From: Lepidodermella squamata
Taxonomy: Eukaryota > Gastrotricha
Length of the DNA stretch: 64,000 nt
Direction: 5' to 3'
NCBI GenBank assembly: GCA_047495785.1
Contig: JBLDXI010000024.1
Location: 2,976,001 to 3,040,000, forward strand
The translations under genes were made by a program, and so were the position numbers. Numbering within the stretch: the first letter of the stretch is position 1; each line of letters begins with the position of its first letter. Shown here piece by piece: positions 21,914 to 33,846 of this stretch. Below the pieces are notes generated by a model. That model had not been told where the DNA came from. It was given only the letters and a program-made list of their open reading frames with translations, and did not search any database.

Positions 21914-22505
21914 CGTCGGTACCGCGAGATAAAGGGCCAAGTGCATTTTTCAAAATTGTTCAGGAAACGAAAAAAACGGGACTGCGCTTCAAGAAAGCAG
22001 TATTTTTTGTAACCGTTATAGAACTAGGGTTAGTTTACGATGGGGATCACGAGTATCAACTCCAATTTCCCCCAAAACACCTGTAACACCTATTTTTCTG
22101 CACTTGGCCCTTTTAGCCGCGAGACGCAAGCAAAAAATGATGACGCAACAATGCAAGAACAATGCCTCACAAACTTGAATTTTAGTTTTGACTCGGAGTC
22201 ATTTTATTTGCTAATATCCAGGCTTTTGAAGCGCGAATCCCACGCGATGTAGTTGACTTCTTCATGAAATTACGACGGAAAGGAATTGGGAATATCGTAA
22301 GAATCATTTTGGTGTCACAATTTTGTTATTTTGGGAAAATTTTTGTTAAATTTACACTTGGCCCTTAATAGAAAAGACAGTTCCGGGCAGAATTTAGAAA
22401 AACGGAGAACGCCATTAGATCCGCCGTATAAATATTAGTAAGGATTCGTCAAAAAACGAATTTTGAAAAAAGTGTCACTTGGCCCTTTATCTCGCGGTAC
22501 CGACG
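21914..22505. mobile_element. 592-bp MITE with ~30-bp TIRs, ACCT duplication
   Basis: The ends start CGTCGGTACCGCGAGATAAA and finish with the inverted copy; the inverted match continues through GGGCCAAGTG. Flanked on both sides by ACCT (21910-21913 and 22506-22509). The end-derived word CACTTGGCCCTT recurs internally at about 22098 and 22352. No coding capacity, so non-autonomous. The 4-bp duplication does not identify a superfamily by itself. Confidence 0.8.
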
Positions 22506-22509
22506 ACCT

Positions 22510-22928
22510 ATTAACAATGGCTTCCTAATTGCTGGAGCTATTCGGTTTCGCAAAGTTGGAATATTAGCTTTACTGATTAGACTTGCAAATTACTTGCATT
22601 CAACTCAAATCAGCTGAATCTTACAAAATGGCTGAACTCAGCCCAGTGCATATGCAAATCAGTCGATTCGCTCGTAAGCGCTGCTGCATAGAAAGGCCTC
22701 TTTGCAAAAAAAAGGATCTCAAATCATTTATTTACATTGTGCAATGAAAAGAAGGAAATTAAAATAATGTTATTTTTCGGATAAGTCGAAGAAAGGCTTC
22801 ATCGATCAAGTCAGTATAATTCTGGCTAGAATGGCCGTGATGAAATATCAGGGTCAGAAAGATATGACGGAATTTAGCTTCGACTTGGCATTTGAGAAAG
22901 CCCAGCTGTACCTTATTGAATTCCGAAA
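22510..22928. other. Spacer / probable 5' region of the retroelement
   Basis: No gene seen; it may include the 5' untranslated part of the following Jockey-like element. Confidence 0.35.
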
Positions 22929-25168
22929 ATGCCAAGATCAGTAAGACTTGGAGTTTGGAACGGCTACGGCATTGCCAGTAGGCCGTACGAGTTTCAGTTA
23001 GCTGTAGATGAGTCAGAGTGCGAGGTGTTCTTCGGGGTAGAGTCGTGGTTCCGACAGCGGAACGGCACAGGCGAAAACGTAGAGTGGATGGCGTTGGATG
23101 TAGCATGCTCGGGTCAGGAGACGGTGACTTTTGTTACAGTCTACGTCCCTAACGGCGAGCGGGCCTTCGATGCAACCTTTCTGCGTGAGCTGGTGTTGCA
23201 CGGGCCGGTGGATGTTTGTGGTGATTTCAACTGTCACCATAGACGACTGTGGGCAGGAGATAAGCGGGACAATGGGGCGGGTAGAGAAGTGCTCAAGTTG
23301 GTAGAGGATGGTTCGTTAAAGCTCATCAGCGCTGGTGTACCGACGCACAAGCACGGCGGGCAGCTAGATCTATGGCTGGCTTCGCCGGACTTGGCCGGTC
23401 AGTTCGGTGTACCCGATGTGGGCGGGTGCTACGCGGCAGTGACCATAACGTGGTTGCGGTCGACTTCGAACTTAGCGCGAGTCGTTCTCCCTATCCCAAG
23501 GTGAGGTTCGACTACAATAAGATGAACGAAGGATTCTGTCAGGCAGTTGTTAAAGACAAGCTGCTGAAGATTCCGCTGCCTGCAAGAGCGAGTGTAGAAG
23601 AGGTACGAAGGTTCGATGGCGAAATCACTAAGGCCATGCAGAAGGCACGAGATAGATCAGTTCCAACGGTGTTAGCAAAACAGCTGAAAAAGTACAGGTC
23701 GACACCGCAGATGGCTGCGTTGATCGAGCGTCGACATAAAGCGTTGCGACAGTACCGTTCTACGGGAAACCCTGTGTTTCAGGCCAGGGCGGACGCGTTC
23801 TATGCTCGTTTCAAGGAGTTAGCAGCCATAGCTGAAGAGCGCAAGCACACGCGTAACCTTCAGCGGATGGAAAAGCGTAGAAGAGTAGATTCGGGGGCGC
23901 TCTTCCGGGCTTTTCGTGAGATCACAGCTGAGAGTGGGTCGGCACCAGGACCAGCGATCCGCACCCTGACCAACGAGGCAGGTGATCTCAAGGGCTGAGA
24001 TGAGAAGCGCGGTTCGACGTTTGAAGCTCAAGGCTCCAGGCCGTGATGAGATTTCGAATATTCTCATCAAAAAGGGCGGTCCAGTCCTTTGGGCGTATCT
24101 GCGCCATTTGTACAATATAGCCTAGCTTGTGGGTTCGTGCCGGAGAGGTGGAAGTTGGCCGTTATTGTCCCGCTTCCGAGGTCAGTGAAGGACTTGTCGA
24201 AACCGTCAGGTTACCGTCCCGTGTCGCTTCTTCCGACAGTCGCGAAGCTGCTAGAGCTCATTTTGGCTACTAGGCTAGCTCTTCTTTTCAGGTCAAATAA
24301 TATAATCCCTGATCATAAGTCTGGTTTTCTGGGTCTCGTCCTTCCTGACCGGCCGGACCTTTACAGCCAAGGTGAGTAGTTGCTTGTGAGTGAGACGGCG
24401 GATATCGGCTCAGGGGTTCCACAAGGATCCTCATTGAGCCCTATACTCTTTGCCTTATTCACAGCGGACTTGATGCCGGATAACAACAGTGACGAGCGCA
24501 AGGCCTTCACCGCCTCGTTCGCTGACGACGTGCTCTTGTTCGCTGTGGCTTGCTACACTGGGATGGCGAAGCAGCGGGTGCAGAAGGCGCTGACGCGGGT
24601 CTCTCGTTGGAGCCGACTCTGGAAGTTGCCGCTTAGTCCGCCGAAGTGTCAAATGCTGCGGTTTGGCGGACAAGTCAACGACGACGACAGGCTGTTTGTG
24701 GGTAACGAGAAGCTGCCGAAGGTTGCAACGGCGAAGTACCTGGGTGTCACGTTTGACGCGATCGGGTCGTGGAAGCCGCATTTCGACAACATCGAGGCGG
24801 ATGCGCGATCTCGTCTCGGGGCTCTTCGCCGGGTCTGCTTCCCTGGTTCGCCGCTTGGCTTTGCCTCGCGGAAGTTGCTGTATCTGACGATCGTGAGACC
24901 GGTTCTTGAGTACTCTTGCGTGGCCTGGTTGGATGCGTCGTATGCGCAGAAAAAGCGCTTGATCGTGCTGCAGAACAACTGTTTGCGGGCGATCATCGGC
25001 TCGTCTATTCTGGACAAGCAGGACGAATCTGAGCTCTACCGTCTAACTGGAGTGGAGCCGCTGGAACGCCGCTGGCTGAAACTAGCAGTCGTCTCAGTGA
25101 GTTATCGAGGCGCGCCGGCAGGTAGTTTCGGAGGCTGGTCAGTTTTTGCAATACTTCATAGAGCTTGA
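22929..25168 (+). pseudogene. Jockey-like non-LTR retrotransposon, decayed
   Basis: An AP endonuclease domain comes first (ESWFRQRNGTG, VDVCGDFNCHHR, then SDHNVVAVDF in a different frame). A linker follows, then reverse transcriptase (SGYRPVSLLPTVAKLLE, GSGVPQGSSLSPILF, FADDVLLF) and a thumb region (VRPVLEYSCVAW). The frame breaks at about 23440, 23990 and 24110. A stop lies at 24378. The segment between DHKSGF (~24320) and VSETADIG (~24385) lacks roughly 100 residues, including the first catalytic Asp. It cannot be active. Inserted within the receptor cluster; ends not resolved. Confidence 0.85.
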
Positions 25169-25776
25169 TTTTGCCAACCTCCCACCTAGCAACGCACCAG
25201 GTCTACCCGCGACCAAAAACAGCTTTGAATGCGTTGATCAAGAAAATTTACACGGTGCAAGAGCCTTTGCACAACTTTTCAAAAAAATATAACAAATAAC
25301 GAAAACAGAAGTTTGTTTGTATTTGAAAAGCCTCAAAGAGTGCGTTTGCCCAACTTTGAATGGTTTCATTCGCTTCATTAGCTTCATTTCGTTCAATTTA
25401 CACTAGATTAAAGCAGTTTTTTGACCTGCTTTAATGTAGCGTAACTGCGAAGACTGCGACGACGAGGCCATCCCAAGGCCACCCAGTTCGCCTTACAAGC
25501 GCAACCGGGTGAGGTTGGGGGTGGGTTGAGGGTGGCTAGATAAATCCTTCTAGATAAATCACGACCTGACCATACTTGAATATTCATCTAATTTATTTTT
25601 TCAGCATCTAATATCTCTTTTCGCATCTAGGCATTTTTCTCGCTTCTAATTTAAAAATAGCCGGAATTACTTCAGCTTGTTTAACAGAGAAGAGAGAAAG
25701 AAACAGCAGTGCCCGCTAGAGGGTAACTCTGTTCCTCTGTTCCGGTGAATCTCTGCTTAATCACTGTTATTGACAA
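25169..25776. other. Spacer downstream of receptor
   Basis: No gene supported. Contains a short direct repeat (CTAGATAAATC twice near 25540). Confidence 0.4.
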
Positions 25777-28020
25777 CTACGTCATAGTACTCTCGGATAT
25801 TATGGGCAGAAAGAGGATGCCAGACACCGATGCGGAAGTTATGAGGGCTGCGATAGCAGCTGTTAATCGCATCGACGCAGCAGAAGCCTGAAGAATGACC
25901 AATATTATCACTGTCGCTACCATGATGGTCGTTAAATTTAACATTGCCATGCCAAGAGTTTTATCAGCGCGATTCACATGGAAATAGCGCAGCCTGAATG
26001 CGAGAAAGCAGCCGAATATCATAACCAGCAAATTAAATCCAGTCAATGCTTGGAAATATGTTTCCTGAGTGGCAGAGTAGCAAACTGAGCCGATGATTTG
26101 AGTTAAGATATCCTTTTCCCAATCGTAAACTACTTTATCAGCGCTTACTTTCATCTTGGCTATCGGCTGATCTTTAGCCACCAGGACTATCAGAGCTATA
26201 AGGTTCAATAGTGGCCAAACAAGAGAAGTGAGTATAGTTCTGCTTTCGCTGTTTGATTTAGCCGATATTGGGACTGCCGGTTTGTTATGATTTCTCCGTC
26301 TTGGGGGAGCAGCTGTTTTAGCCTGCCGAGTTAGATTAGAAAGGAGAGAGAATATCGAACCATCTGTCATAGATATTCCCAAGGTAAGAAATACAGATCT
26401 GGCAGAACAAAGCCAATCGCCAAATTCGTTCGGATTCATCGCGAATAGTATTGATGACAGGTTCAAAAAGGAACAGGCTATCACAATCGTCACATATCTA
26501 GAAAATAATTTTTTATAAGTAATTTTAACTTTCGTAACGGATATTGACTGCATTAGGGTTAAAAAAGCGGCGAGTGTGAATATAGTGATTGAAAACTTCG
26601 TAGTCAAGCCATCCTGCAGTTTGATAAGTACTGCCGAGTCTCTCGGTGGTTCACCAGATTCTGTTTTCCAGCTGATATTGCGGATTTCAGCCAACTGATT
26701 AGAACGATTCCCGGAAGCTTTAATCGCCTTGTAGTTGACTAGAAAACGAGTTCTGATATTCCACGACTGGATAGACATGACTTCATCGTCGTACTCTATT
26801 CGCGGCGAATACTTCATCCTACCTCTCAGGCCTATGAAATCAGTTTCCGTTGCGCTTTCATTCGCAATTCTCATCACTAGCTCTGGAAAGGATTTGAAAT
26901 CTCGAAGTGTCTTGTTGTAGCTCGCCAGTTTTTTCTCGGTTTTGTCTAAAGCAAGGATAGCCATTAGAGTTATGTCGTAACACGCAAATCTATCTGAAAC
27001 GTCCACCAAAGTTCTTGACATTTTCGCTTGATAAAGTAAGAAATGTCTGTCGAACTCATCCGAGTCATATCCTAGCAGTGTGGTGTTCCCATAATTCACA
27101 GCAGGGAAGGGCGATGATCCGAAGAAGAATGAAATTTCATGTTGCGAAATCAATATTTCTTTGGTGCAATTTTCCATTATAATGCTTGGCATGGCCATAG
27201 GGTCGAGCGCCGATAAGGCTAGCAACATGAATACATACCTATCACCTGATATTCCAACATTATGAGCGTAGCATAAGAACGGGATGATGACAGTTATCTC
27301 AGCGACATAAATCACAAAAATCCGAGCATCGCTCTGCTTCATCGATTCCACCGTGGCACGCGATATTCCCGTGCCAACATCGACCCAAGCAAGTCCGACA
27401 TTAAATTTATCCATCTCCTTTAGAAAGTGAGTCGCGATGTTTATGTTGAAAGGGTTGTCCGCGTTTGCATACATCGCAACTTTTGACCATTTGTTTTGCC
27501 TGAGAAAGGACAGACAGATGTAATTTGCGATCTCTGCAGAGCCTCTGATCCGGTATAGGTTCGGGTAGATTTTGCGATTTTCAGTATATATCGGATTATT
27601 GCATGCGTAAGCTATAGCAACACTATTAAGATGGTGCACCATAGCTCCATACGATTTGCATCCAGGAGTGTATGTTCCACCAATAATTATCGGAGATTGG
27701 TAGGTACTAATAACTCCTTCACGTCTGCCCTTCTGAAAGATATCGTCCATTTCTCGAGAGAAACTCACGGTGATGTTAGTCGATAGAATCCCACCGGGTC
27801 CGTCGTCAACATCGCGCATTAAGATGTTGTAGTCTTTCAGAACATCGTTGCGCTGGTTTATTTCATCGATGACGAACCGGACAGTCAAGCTGCACGTCAT
27901 TTCTTGAAGTGGCAGGCCTATGACCATGGTTGATAGGCGTAGAATGGTTATATTGAACGGTTTCCTCGCATCTCCTAGCTGCATCGAACCTATAGTGAGC
28001 ATCAGTAAAACTGCTATCAT
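25777..28020 (-). CDS. Class C GPCR, GABA-B-like, intact (747 aa)
   Basis: Single exon. The best start is ATG 28020 (MIAVLLMLTIGSMQLGDARK), which gives a good signal peptide. Venus-flytrap domain (FVIDEINQRNDVLKDYN, SPIIIGGTYTPGCKSYG), junction EPPRDSAVLIKLQDG, then seven membrane helices (FSITIFTLAAFLTLMQSI through IAALITSASVSGILFLPI). No Cys-rich domain. Very close to the 18-kb and 14.7-kb copies across its length, so these three form a recently expanded subfamily. The receptor is expected in the plasma membrane with an extracellular N terminus and probably signals through a G protein. Ligand unknown. Confidence 0.85.
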   Translation of the reverse strand: MIAVLLMLTIGSMQLGDARKPFNITILRLSTMVIGLPLQEMTCSLTVRFVIDEINQRNDVLKDYNILMRDVDDGPGGILSTNITVSFSREMDDIFQKGRREGVISTYQSPIIIGGTYTPGCKSYGAMVHHLNSVAIAYACNNPIYTENRKIYPNLYRIRGSAEIANYICLSFLRQNKWSKVAMYANADNPFNINIATHFLKEMDKFNVGLAWVDVGTGISRATVESMKQSDARIFVIYVAEITVIIPFLCYAHNVGISGDRYVFMLLALSALDPMAMPSIIMENCTKEILISQHEISFFFGSSPFPAVNYGNTTLLGYDSDEFDRHFLLYQAKMSRTLVDVSDRFACYDITLMAILALDKTEKKLASYNKTLRDFKSFPELVMRIANESATETDFIGLRGRMKYSPRIEYDDEVMSIQSWNIRTRFLVNYKAIKASGNRSNQLAEIRNISWKTESGEPPRDSAVLIKLQDGLTTKFSITIFTLAAFLTLMQSISVTKVKITYKKLFSRYVTIVIACSFLNLSSILFAMNPNEFGDWLCSARSVFLTLGISMTDGSIFSLLSNLTRQAKTAAPPRRRNHNKPAVPISAKSNSESRTILTSLVWPLLNLIALIVLVAKDQPIAKMKVSADKVVYDWEKDILTQIIGSVCYSATQETYFQALTGFNLLVMIFGCFLAFRLRYFHVNRADKTLGMAMLNLTTIMVATVIILVILQASAASMRLTAAIAALITSASVSGILFLPIISESTMT

Positions 28021-28044
28021 CGTGTCTGAATTGAGAGTGATCAA

Positions 28045-29034
28045 GTAGTCGAACTATTGAGATACTCCCTTGACTTATGTACTCCAGCCTACCCACTCCA
28101 GGGAAATCGATAAGTGGTGGAGAGGTAGGGCGCAGACATGTTTTTTGCAAAATTAGCTCCACCTGTTCACAACTTTGTAACGTAGCAAATTGATCCATCA
28201 TGTCAATTTTCGCAGGAATTTCGCAAGATTAGCTGAGTTCACGCGGGGTTAGTAAATTTCCATCCCGCAGAGCGATACACATGTTATCGATGATTTGCAA
28301 TTATTAACTCACAGTAAGTAGGACGTTTTCAAAACGTGGTCATCAGCGAATGATCGTGTCATCAGCATGGACTCGCGAATTGTATCTTTTCACGTGGAGC
28401 TAATGTCTTGCAATTTGCCCAGTTTGCTTACTTGCATAGCTGCCGCCCCGCTCAAAATGGCTGCGCCCCTTATCAATGAAGCAGCTCATTAGCATATTTC
28501 ACTTTACCCAATCGTGAACATTATTGATTATTGACATGGGGGAAAGTTACAGTGATATAGTAGGCAAAATGGTCTGGTTTAGGGAAAGTCCGATTTGATA
28601 TTAAATTCTATATTCTGTGAAGTCCATTTTCGAGCCTCAGAAACTTGGTCAGGTTCAGTAAAAGGTCAGTGGTCAGGATTAAACAACGTTCATTAAATGA
28701 AGCATCAGATTTGATGATATAATATTCATTTCTCTTGCGACTTGAGACGAGAATGGTTTAATCTACGATATGGAATATTAATATTTTAACAAGATTCTAG
28801 TGTCACTAGGAGACAGCAGACAGTATATAGAGACAACCAACATCATAACTTGATCGACATTACCCCTGATATCATATTGAAATGAAACATCAGGTACCGT
28901 ATTTGTTGCTATAGCAGCCCGGGCTACTAAAATTGCAACCTCGAAATTTCGAAAAGTTATAAAAATAATTTTCGCAAAATCGTTCATTTTTTCGAACCGA
29001 CTTGACCCCTCAACTCATCTCAACTCGAATGTGT
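28045..29034. other. Intergenic spacer
   Basis: Presumed promoter of the 25.8-kb receptor on one side. A 69-codon hydrophobic minus-strand ORF (28778-28987) has no recognisable similarity and is not called. Confidence 0.4.
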
Positions 29035-31394
29035 TCAGTTCTCTGTTTCTCGGACGTTTTCAGTTGCTAATGACAAATTCAGATCCACTGCGTTGGAAGG
29101 ATTAGCAATTAGCAATGCTTCACTACGGATAGTAGCTTGCTTAAGAGCAGGTATAGCCGCGCAAAGCGAAGTCACAACTGAGAATGTCGAAGCAATGAAT
29201 GTGACCAATATGTCTTGCGATATTGTAGACCCATCGATAATTATGGCAATCAGCACGGCGACCCATGGCAAGATCGCCGCGTTCAACGCACCGAATCTCA
29301 ATAGACTAAATTCAGCATAGTTATGAGAGATTTTTCCAGGCAGAAGTCCGATTTTGTAGCTGTAATAACATCCGAAGATCATTGATATCAAATGACTGCA
29401 AAGCAGAGCGAACATCCATGCTATCATGTTATCTGAGCTGCAGTTCACGGCATACGTTTTCGACAAAATGTCTGTTGCCTCGGAATAGAATGATCCAATG
29501 ACCTTGAAGGAACATTTCAGCGGGTCAGCTAACATCCAGCTCATTAGATAAATAACTACAACAATCATCACAATTGCAGTTTTTGACGTGATTGCATGAT
29601 CGATTTTCTCCCATTTTTCGCTGGGAATGTTCGCCATGATGTTCGCGATACGGTGTTTTCTAGCGGCATTTTGAGTATCGTTCGTGTTCCCAGCCAACGC
29701 AGAGCTGCTTCCAGCTCTTGTGCTTCTACGAACAGGCTCTAAATTGGGTCTACCTTGTTTCCGAAACAAACCATGCAGCTCCATCATTCTTAAACATAGA
29801 GTGAAACTAGCGCCAAATATCCCGAAAACCAGACTAGTCAGACGGGCTAAGGATAGGTTGAACGCAGTTTTCAGCGAATCCTGCATCGGTACGGCAAAAA
29901 TCACCGATGAAGCGTTCAGAATCAAGCAGCTTATTAAAAGGAATGTTCTCGATCTTGGATTATTCTGGAGAAATTCTGAATTCCTGCGTCTCCTCGTGAG
30001 AAAAATACACGAAAGTGTCGAGGTAACTACAATCGAATTCAGGATTGAGATGGTTGCTACAACACCCAATACCGAAGTTGGAACCTTGCCCGTAACATTC
30101 GCTATCGTGATTGAATCTTTTGGCGGTTTGCCATCCAGCGTTGGCCACCTGAAATTTGCGGTCACTTCTTCCGCCATGGAGAAGGCGCTGAAAGAAGCTG
30201 ATGCTGGAATTACTTGTATCATATTCGCAATTGGAAGAGCTTTGCCGGACTCTGGGGTCCAGTAGAGAACTGCTTGAATATCATTATCAACCTGACCGGA
30301 ATCGCCGTAATACAGCGGCTTAGTAAAACCTGTCAGATTCGTCCTAAGGACCGATTCGTTAGCGATTTTCATGACAAGTCGAGGGTTTTTGCTGAAATCA
30401 GCCAGGGTCATGTTGTAATCCCGCTTCAGTATTCTCTCCGTCCTATCCAAGGCAAAAGTCGTAACTAGAGTTTTGTCGAAACAGGTGTATCTCGTGTCGT
30501 AGTCCGCTAACCTAGGGCCGGGTTGGTATTGATCTAGCAATCGATCGAATTCCATGATGTTTAGTCCAATCTCAGTTCTGCGATAGATATCAGTGTTGCC
30601 AACAAAATTGAAGCCTATGAAAAAAGCTGATCTCATTTGCTCAATGATCATCGCTCGGGTACATCCCGGGTATATGACTTCCGGCAGGTCTTTTATAGGG
30701 TCCAAATACATCGTCGTTGTGAAAAGGAAGATGTACCTGGACCCTTTGATCCCACTGTAATAAGCATCGCACATAACTCGCCTCGCGAAATTCGGGATCG
30801 ATGAGAATACAACAAAAACTCGCATATCGTTCGCTTTCATCAAATCCCATAAATCGGAGGAAACATCCATCGACACTTCGTAGACGGGAATAGTCAAACC
30901 CTGTTCAACCCCGAGGCCGTAGATCAGCTGCGAGGCAAAGTTGTCATTCACGAAAAGAGGATTGCTAATAATGGCAAATCGCCTCCATTTCCCGAAATTT
31001 TTGATGAAATGGACAAAAGCGATTGACGTAACTCGACTCGTTGAAAGGGATAGATACAAGTTGGGATACTCAACGTGATCGGCCAACTGAGGCCATGAGC
31101 AGCCTCCACTCAAGGCAACCAAGTTATTCGGATGCAGCATTTTCCCAATAGATTTACAACTGGTAGAGAAGTTAGGGCCAAGGATGATAGGGGATGGAGT
31201 TGTTCCACTCCCTGAAAGGGTCTCTAAATCTCGAATGTAACCAGCGACCAAGTTAGCAGCTTTAGTCCCTGGACCTTCGTCCGCAAATTGAACGTCAAGG
31301 TAGTAGCCTGGTAGAATGTCTGACCGATTGTTGATCGAATCGTAGACGATTTTCGCTGAGTTCTTGCAAGTCTCATACGTTCGCGGTGGGAAAC
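29035..31394 (-). CDS. Class C GPCR, second subtype (5' exon unresolved)
   Basis: The large exon begins after an acceptor at 31395 (..CACTTCAG) in phase 1, with FPPRTYETCKNSAKIVYDSI, and ends LSLATENVRETEN. Venus-flytrap domain (NNRSDILPGYYLDVQF, SPIILGPNFSTSCKSIG), junction KPPKDSITIANVTG, seven membrane segments and a long Ser/Arg-rich loop after TM3. The first exon with the signal peptide was not identified. A 53-nt candidate intron ends at this acceptor, and an ATG at 31463 gives a hydrophobic leader (MNHSLVLSSAFILFITQ) in another frame, so a small frameshift is an alternative. Closest to the 51-kb receptor (shared SINNRSDILPGY / TINNRSDILPDY), so a separate subfamily from the 18/25-kb genes. 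Confidence 0.8.
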
Positions 31395-31875
31395 CTGAAG
31401 TGAAACATTGGATTGAGTGATAAACAATATAAAGGCGCTAGAAAGTACCAGTGAATGGTTCAATATGCAGTAATCTCAAGGGATGTAATTTCCCTGAAAT
31501 TGCCTTCGAAAGAATCAGCGCAGTTAAGATTCGGTTAACGATCATCGCGATATCTCATAAGCTATGGGATTGACGCTATTTCAGTAACAGTGACATTGAA
31601 ACTTAGAAAAAGCTTTTTAGTGCTATGACGGTGACACATTTCCTGCCTTTTTCGTTTTAACTTTAGCCAGCGGCTTCCTTGCTGTCAATTTCGCCCCCTC
31701 ATTTATAATAAATTTGAACAATTCCCTTGACAAAGGGCGCCAACAAACTTGAAGACTAGTGTAAGTATCTTGATGTATTATATCCGTTTTAAGCCAGACG
31801 TAATATGACACTGCACACGCAAGATTATTGGTCAAAAACTGATTTTTTCGAACAATTTTTTCAAAAAAGGATGCG
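31395..31875. other. Spacer between receptor and kinase
   Basis: About 480 bp. Probably holds the missing 5' exon of the receptor. No other gene supported. Confidence 0.4.
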
Positions 31876-33182
31876 TCATGATCTTTTCGTTTCAGCCGGT
31901 TTCTTGCCAGCAAATTTCTCCTTCACCTGAGCTGCAATTCGTTTGACTTCACTCGTCTCCTTAACTTCTTCCTCCCCAGAGTCTTCAGTAGTTTCATCGT
32001 AGGAGCCATCCGTATCAGTGCAGTCAGAACTTTCGGTAACCCAATCGTCGTCATCAGCTTGTTCATTCGCATCTTCCTTAGCAAGAGGTTCGTAGACAAG
32101 CGGTCCAGCGCCCTGATTCGCCATTTCTTTCAATGCGGCTTGTATTTTAGGATGCTCAATGATCTCATCGAAAAATGGCCGTTTAACGGGGTCCTTTGCC
32201 AGCAGCTTGTGAGCAAGTTCATACAGCTCATTGCTGTACCGCTTCGATATTGGAGGTGAAGGCTTGTTGCTGAAAATTAACAATGAACTAGTTTAATCAA
32301 AAGTTACAGGGTGAGGGCTTACTATTGAATAGCTTTGATAAGTGAACCAGTCGATTTGCTATCAAACTGAAAGAAAATTTGAGTAGACAGTCATAAGACC
32401 GCGAGAATCGCACAAACCGGTAGTGAAAGCGTTGCAATGTGATAGAAAACAACGCCATAAGTCCAAACTTCAGCTTTATAATCGAAACCAGCGTCATCGA
32501 ATAGCTCAGGCGCTGAATGGGTAATAGTGCCCCATCCTGTGTAAGCTGCTTCGCCAGTCCACTCCAGCTCCTTCGCTATACCAAAATCGCCAAGTTTCAG
32601 ATAGAAGCCGAATGAAATGAAAATGTTTTCAGCCTTAACATCGCGGTGCAGGACCTTGTTTTCATGAAGGAACTGGAGGGCTCGGCCGAGTTGAGCTGCC
32701 CATAACCAGATGACAGATTCTGGGTACAGTTTGCCGTTTCTTGACTTGATTGCATCTGAAAGTGACTCGGAGTCACAATATTCCATCACTATATGAACGA
32801 CATCTCCGACTAAGAAGATGAATGTATGGTCAAACAGTTGAAAAGGATCAGAAAGGAGTCCTTACCGGAATAAATTTCGAGGGCCCGAACAATGTTAGCG
32901 TGCTGGAGACGCTCCATCACTTCGAACTAATAAATTTTGATTGAAAATGAAATTAGAGGAATACTTTGTAAATACCTCTTTGTAAGCCATTTCTCGGTAC
33001 TTCTCTCGTTGTTCCTTTGACGCTTTCTTCCCGCAAACATCGTTTAGGTCGATTTCTTTGACTACTATTGTGTCACCTTCGGCAACCCTATCGGCCCTGA
33101 ATGCCTTTCCGAAAGCACCCCGAGCTAGGTATTCAACTTTGGTATATTTCTCGCTAGCGATGGCTAATTTGGACGGAGGCAT
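31876..33182 (-). CDS. NEK-like serine/threonine protein kinase (365 aa)
   Basis: Five exons: 32976-33182, 32866-32926, 32418-32809, 32323-32366 and 31876-32269, all with GT..AG sites and consistent phase. Start MPPSKLAIASEKYTK. Kinase landmarks: Gly loop ARGAFGKAF, catalytic Lys in IVVKEIDL, hinge HIVMEYCDSESL, catalytic loop HRDVKAENIF (Asp present), DFGIAKEL, activation segment GTITHSAPEL, and the C-lobe Arg in AKDPVKRPFFDEI. GAFGKA and the short size resemble NIMA-related (NEK) kinases. The C-terminal tail is strongly acidic (DDDDWVTESSDCTDTDGS) and then Lys-rich. All residues needed for activity are present. NEK kinases act in mitosis and cilia; the specific role here is unknown. Confidence 0.85.
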
Positions 33183-33846
33183 GATTGTCAAGGTACTCAA
33201 CTGTTATAATGAAGTTGAAGAGTTTTTATTCAGAAAAGAGCAGCTAAGCGATCTTTAATTGCGTGCGCTAATATCATTAAAATGCTAAAATTATTGCATA
33301 AACACGAATCATAGATGCAAGATCATGACAAAATAATCAGACCTAAAGAAATTAGTCACTATATTTTTCAGTTCTCAGCGCTTATCCTAAAAAAGTTGAA
33401 AATTATTTGCCGAAGGAATACTGTTTATTTTTAAGCCGGAATTGATCAAGAGAAAGAGAGCTACTGCAACATCAAATATCGGGCAAATCAAAATACAGGC
33501 CGAAAATGCGGTAGCCTATTCAGTCGCATTGGACATAAGTGGATTTTACTGCACTCAAACGCGGTGGATTTTACTGCACTCAAGGCTAACAGCAGCATTA
33601 GTCATTAGTTATCCTTAATTATGTGCACTAGTATCAATTAACATCCGAAAATTATAAAATTATAAAATTCTACAAAAATTATTGCCTCTGCTGAAGCCAA
33701 AAAAACCGACGGCTATTCAAGGTCCTCAAACCCCTAGCATCGCTGACGAGAGCTAATTACTGACTAATAAGAGCACGCGCTGATTATGCGTAGCAATCGA
33801 CGCTAAGAAATTACATTCTCGAAATATTCTCTCTTTAATACGAACC
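33183..33846. other. Spacer between divergent kinase and lectin genes
   Basis: No gene. Contains a short direct repeat (GTGGATTTTACTGCACTCAA twice near 33540-33580). Sequence similar to 35040-35280 (GCCGGA.TTGATCAGGAG..AAAGAGCTA) suggests local duplication. Confidence 0.4.

Noticed and set aside
24455-25017. Minus-strand ORFs opposite the Jockey-like reverse transcriptase
   Set aside because: Shadows of the RT coding frame; the plus strand has FADDVLLF and other RT motifs.
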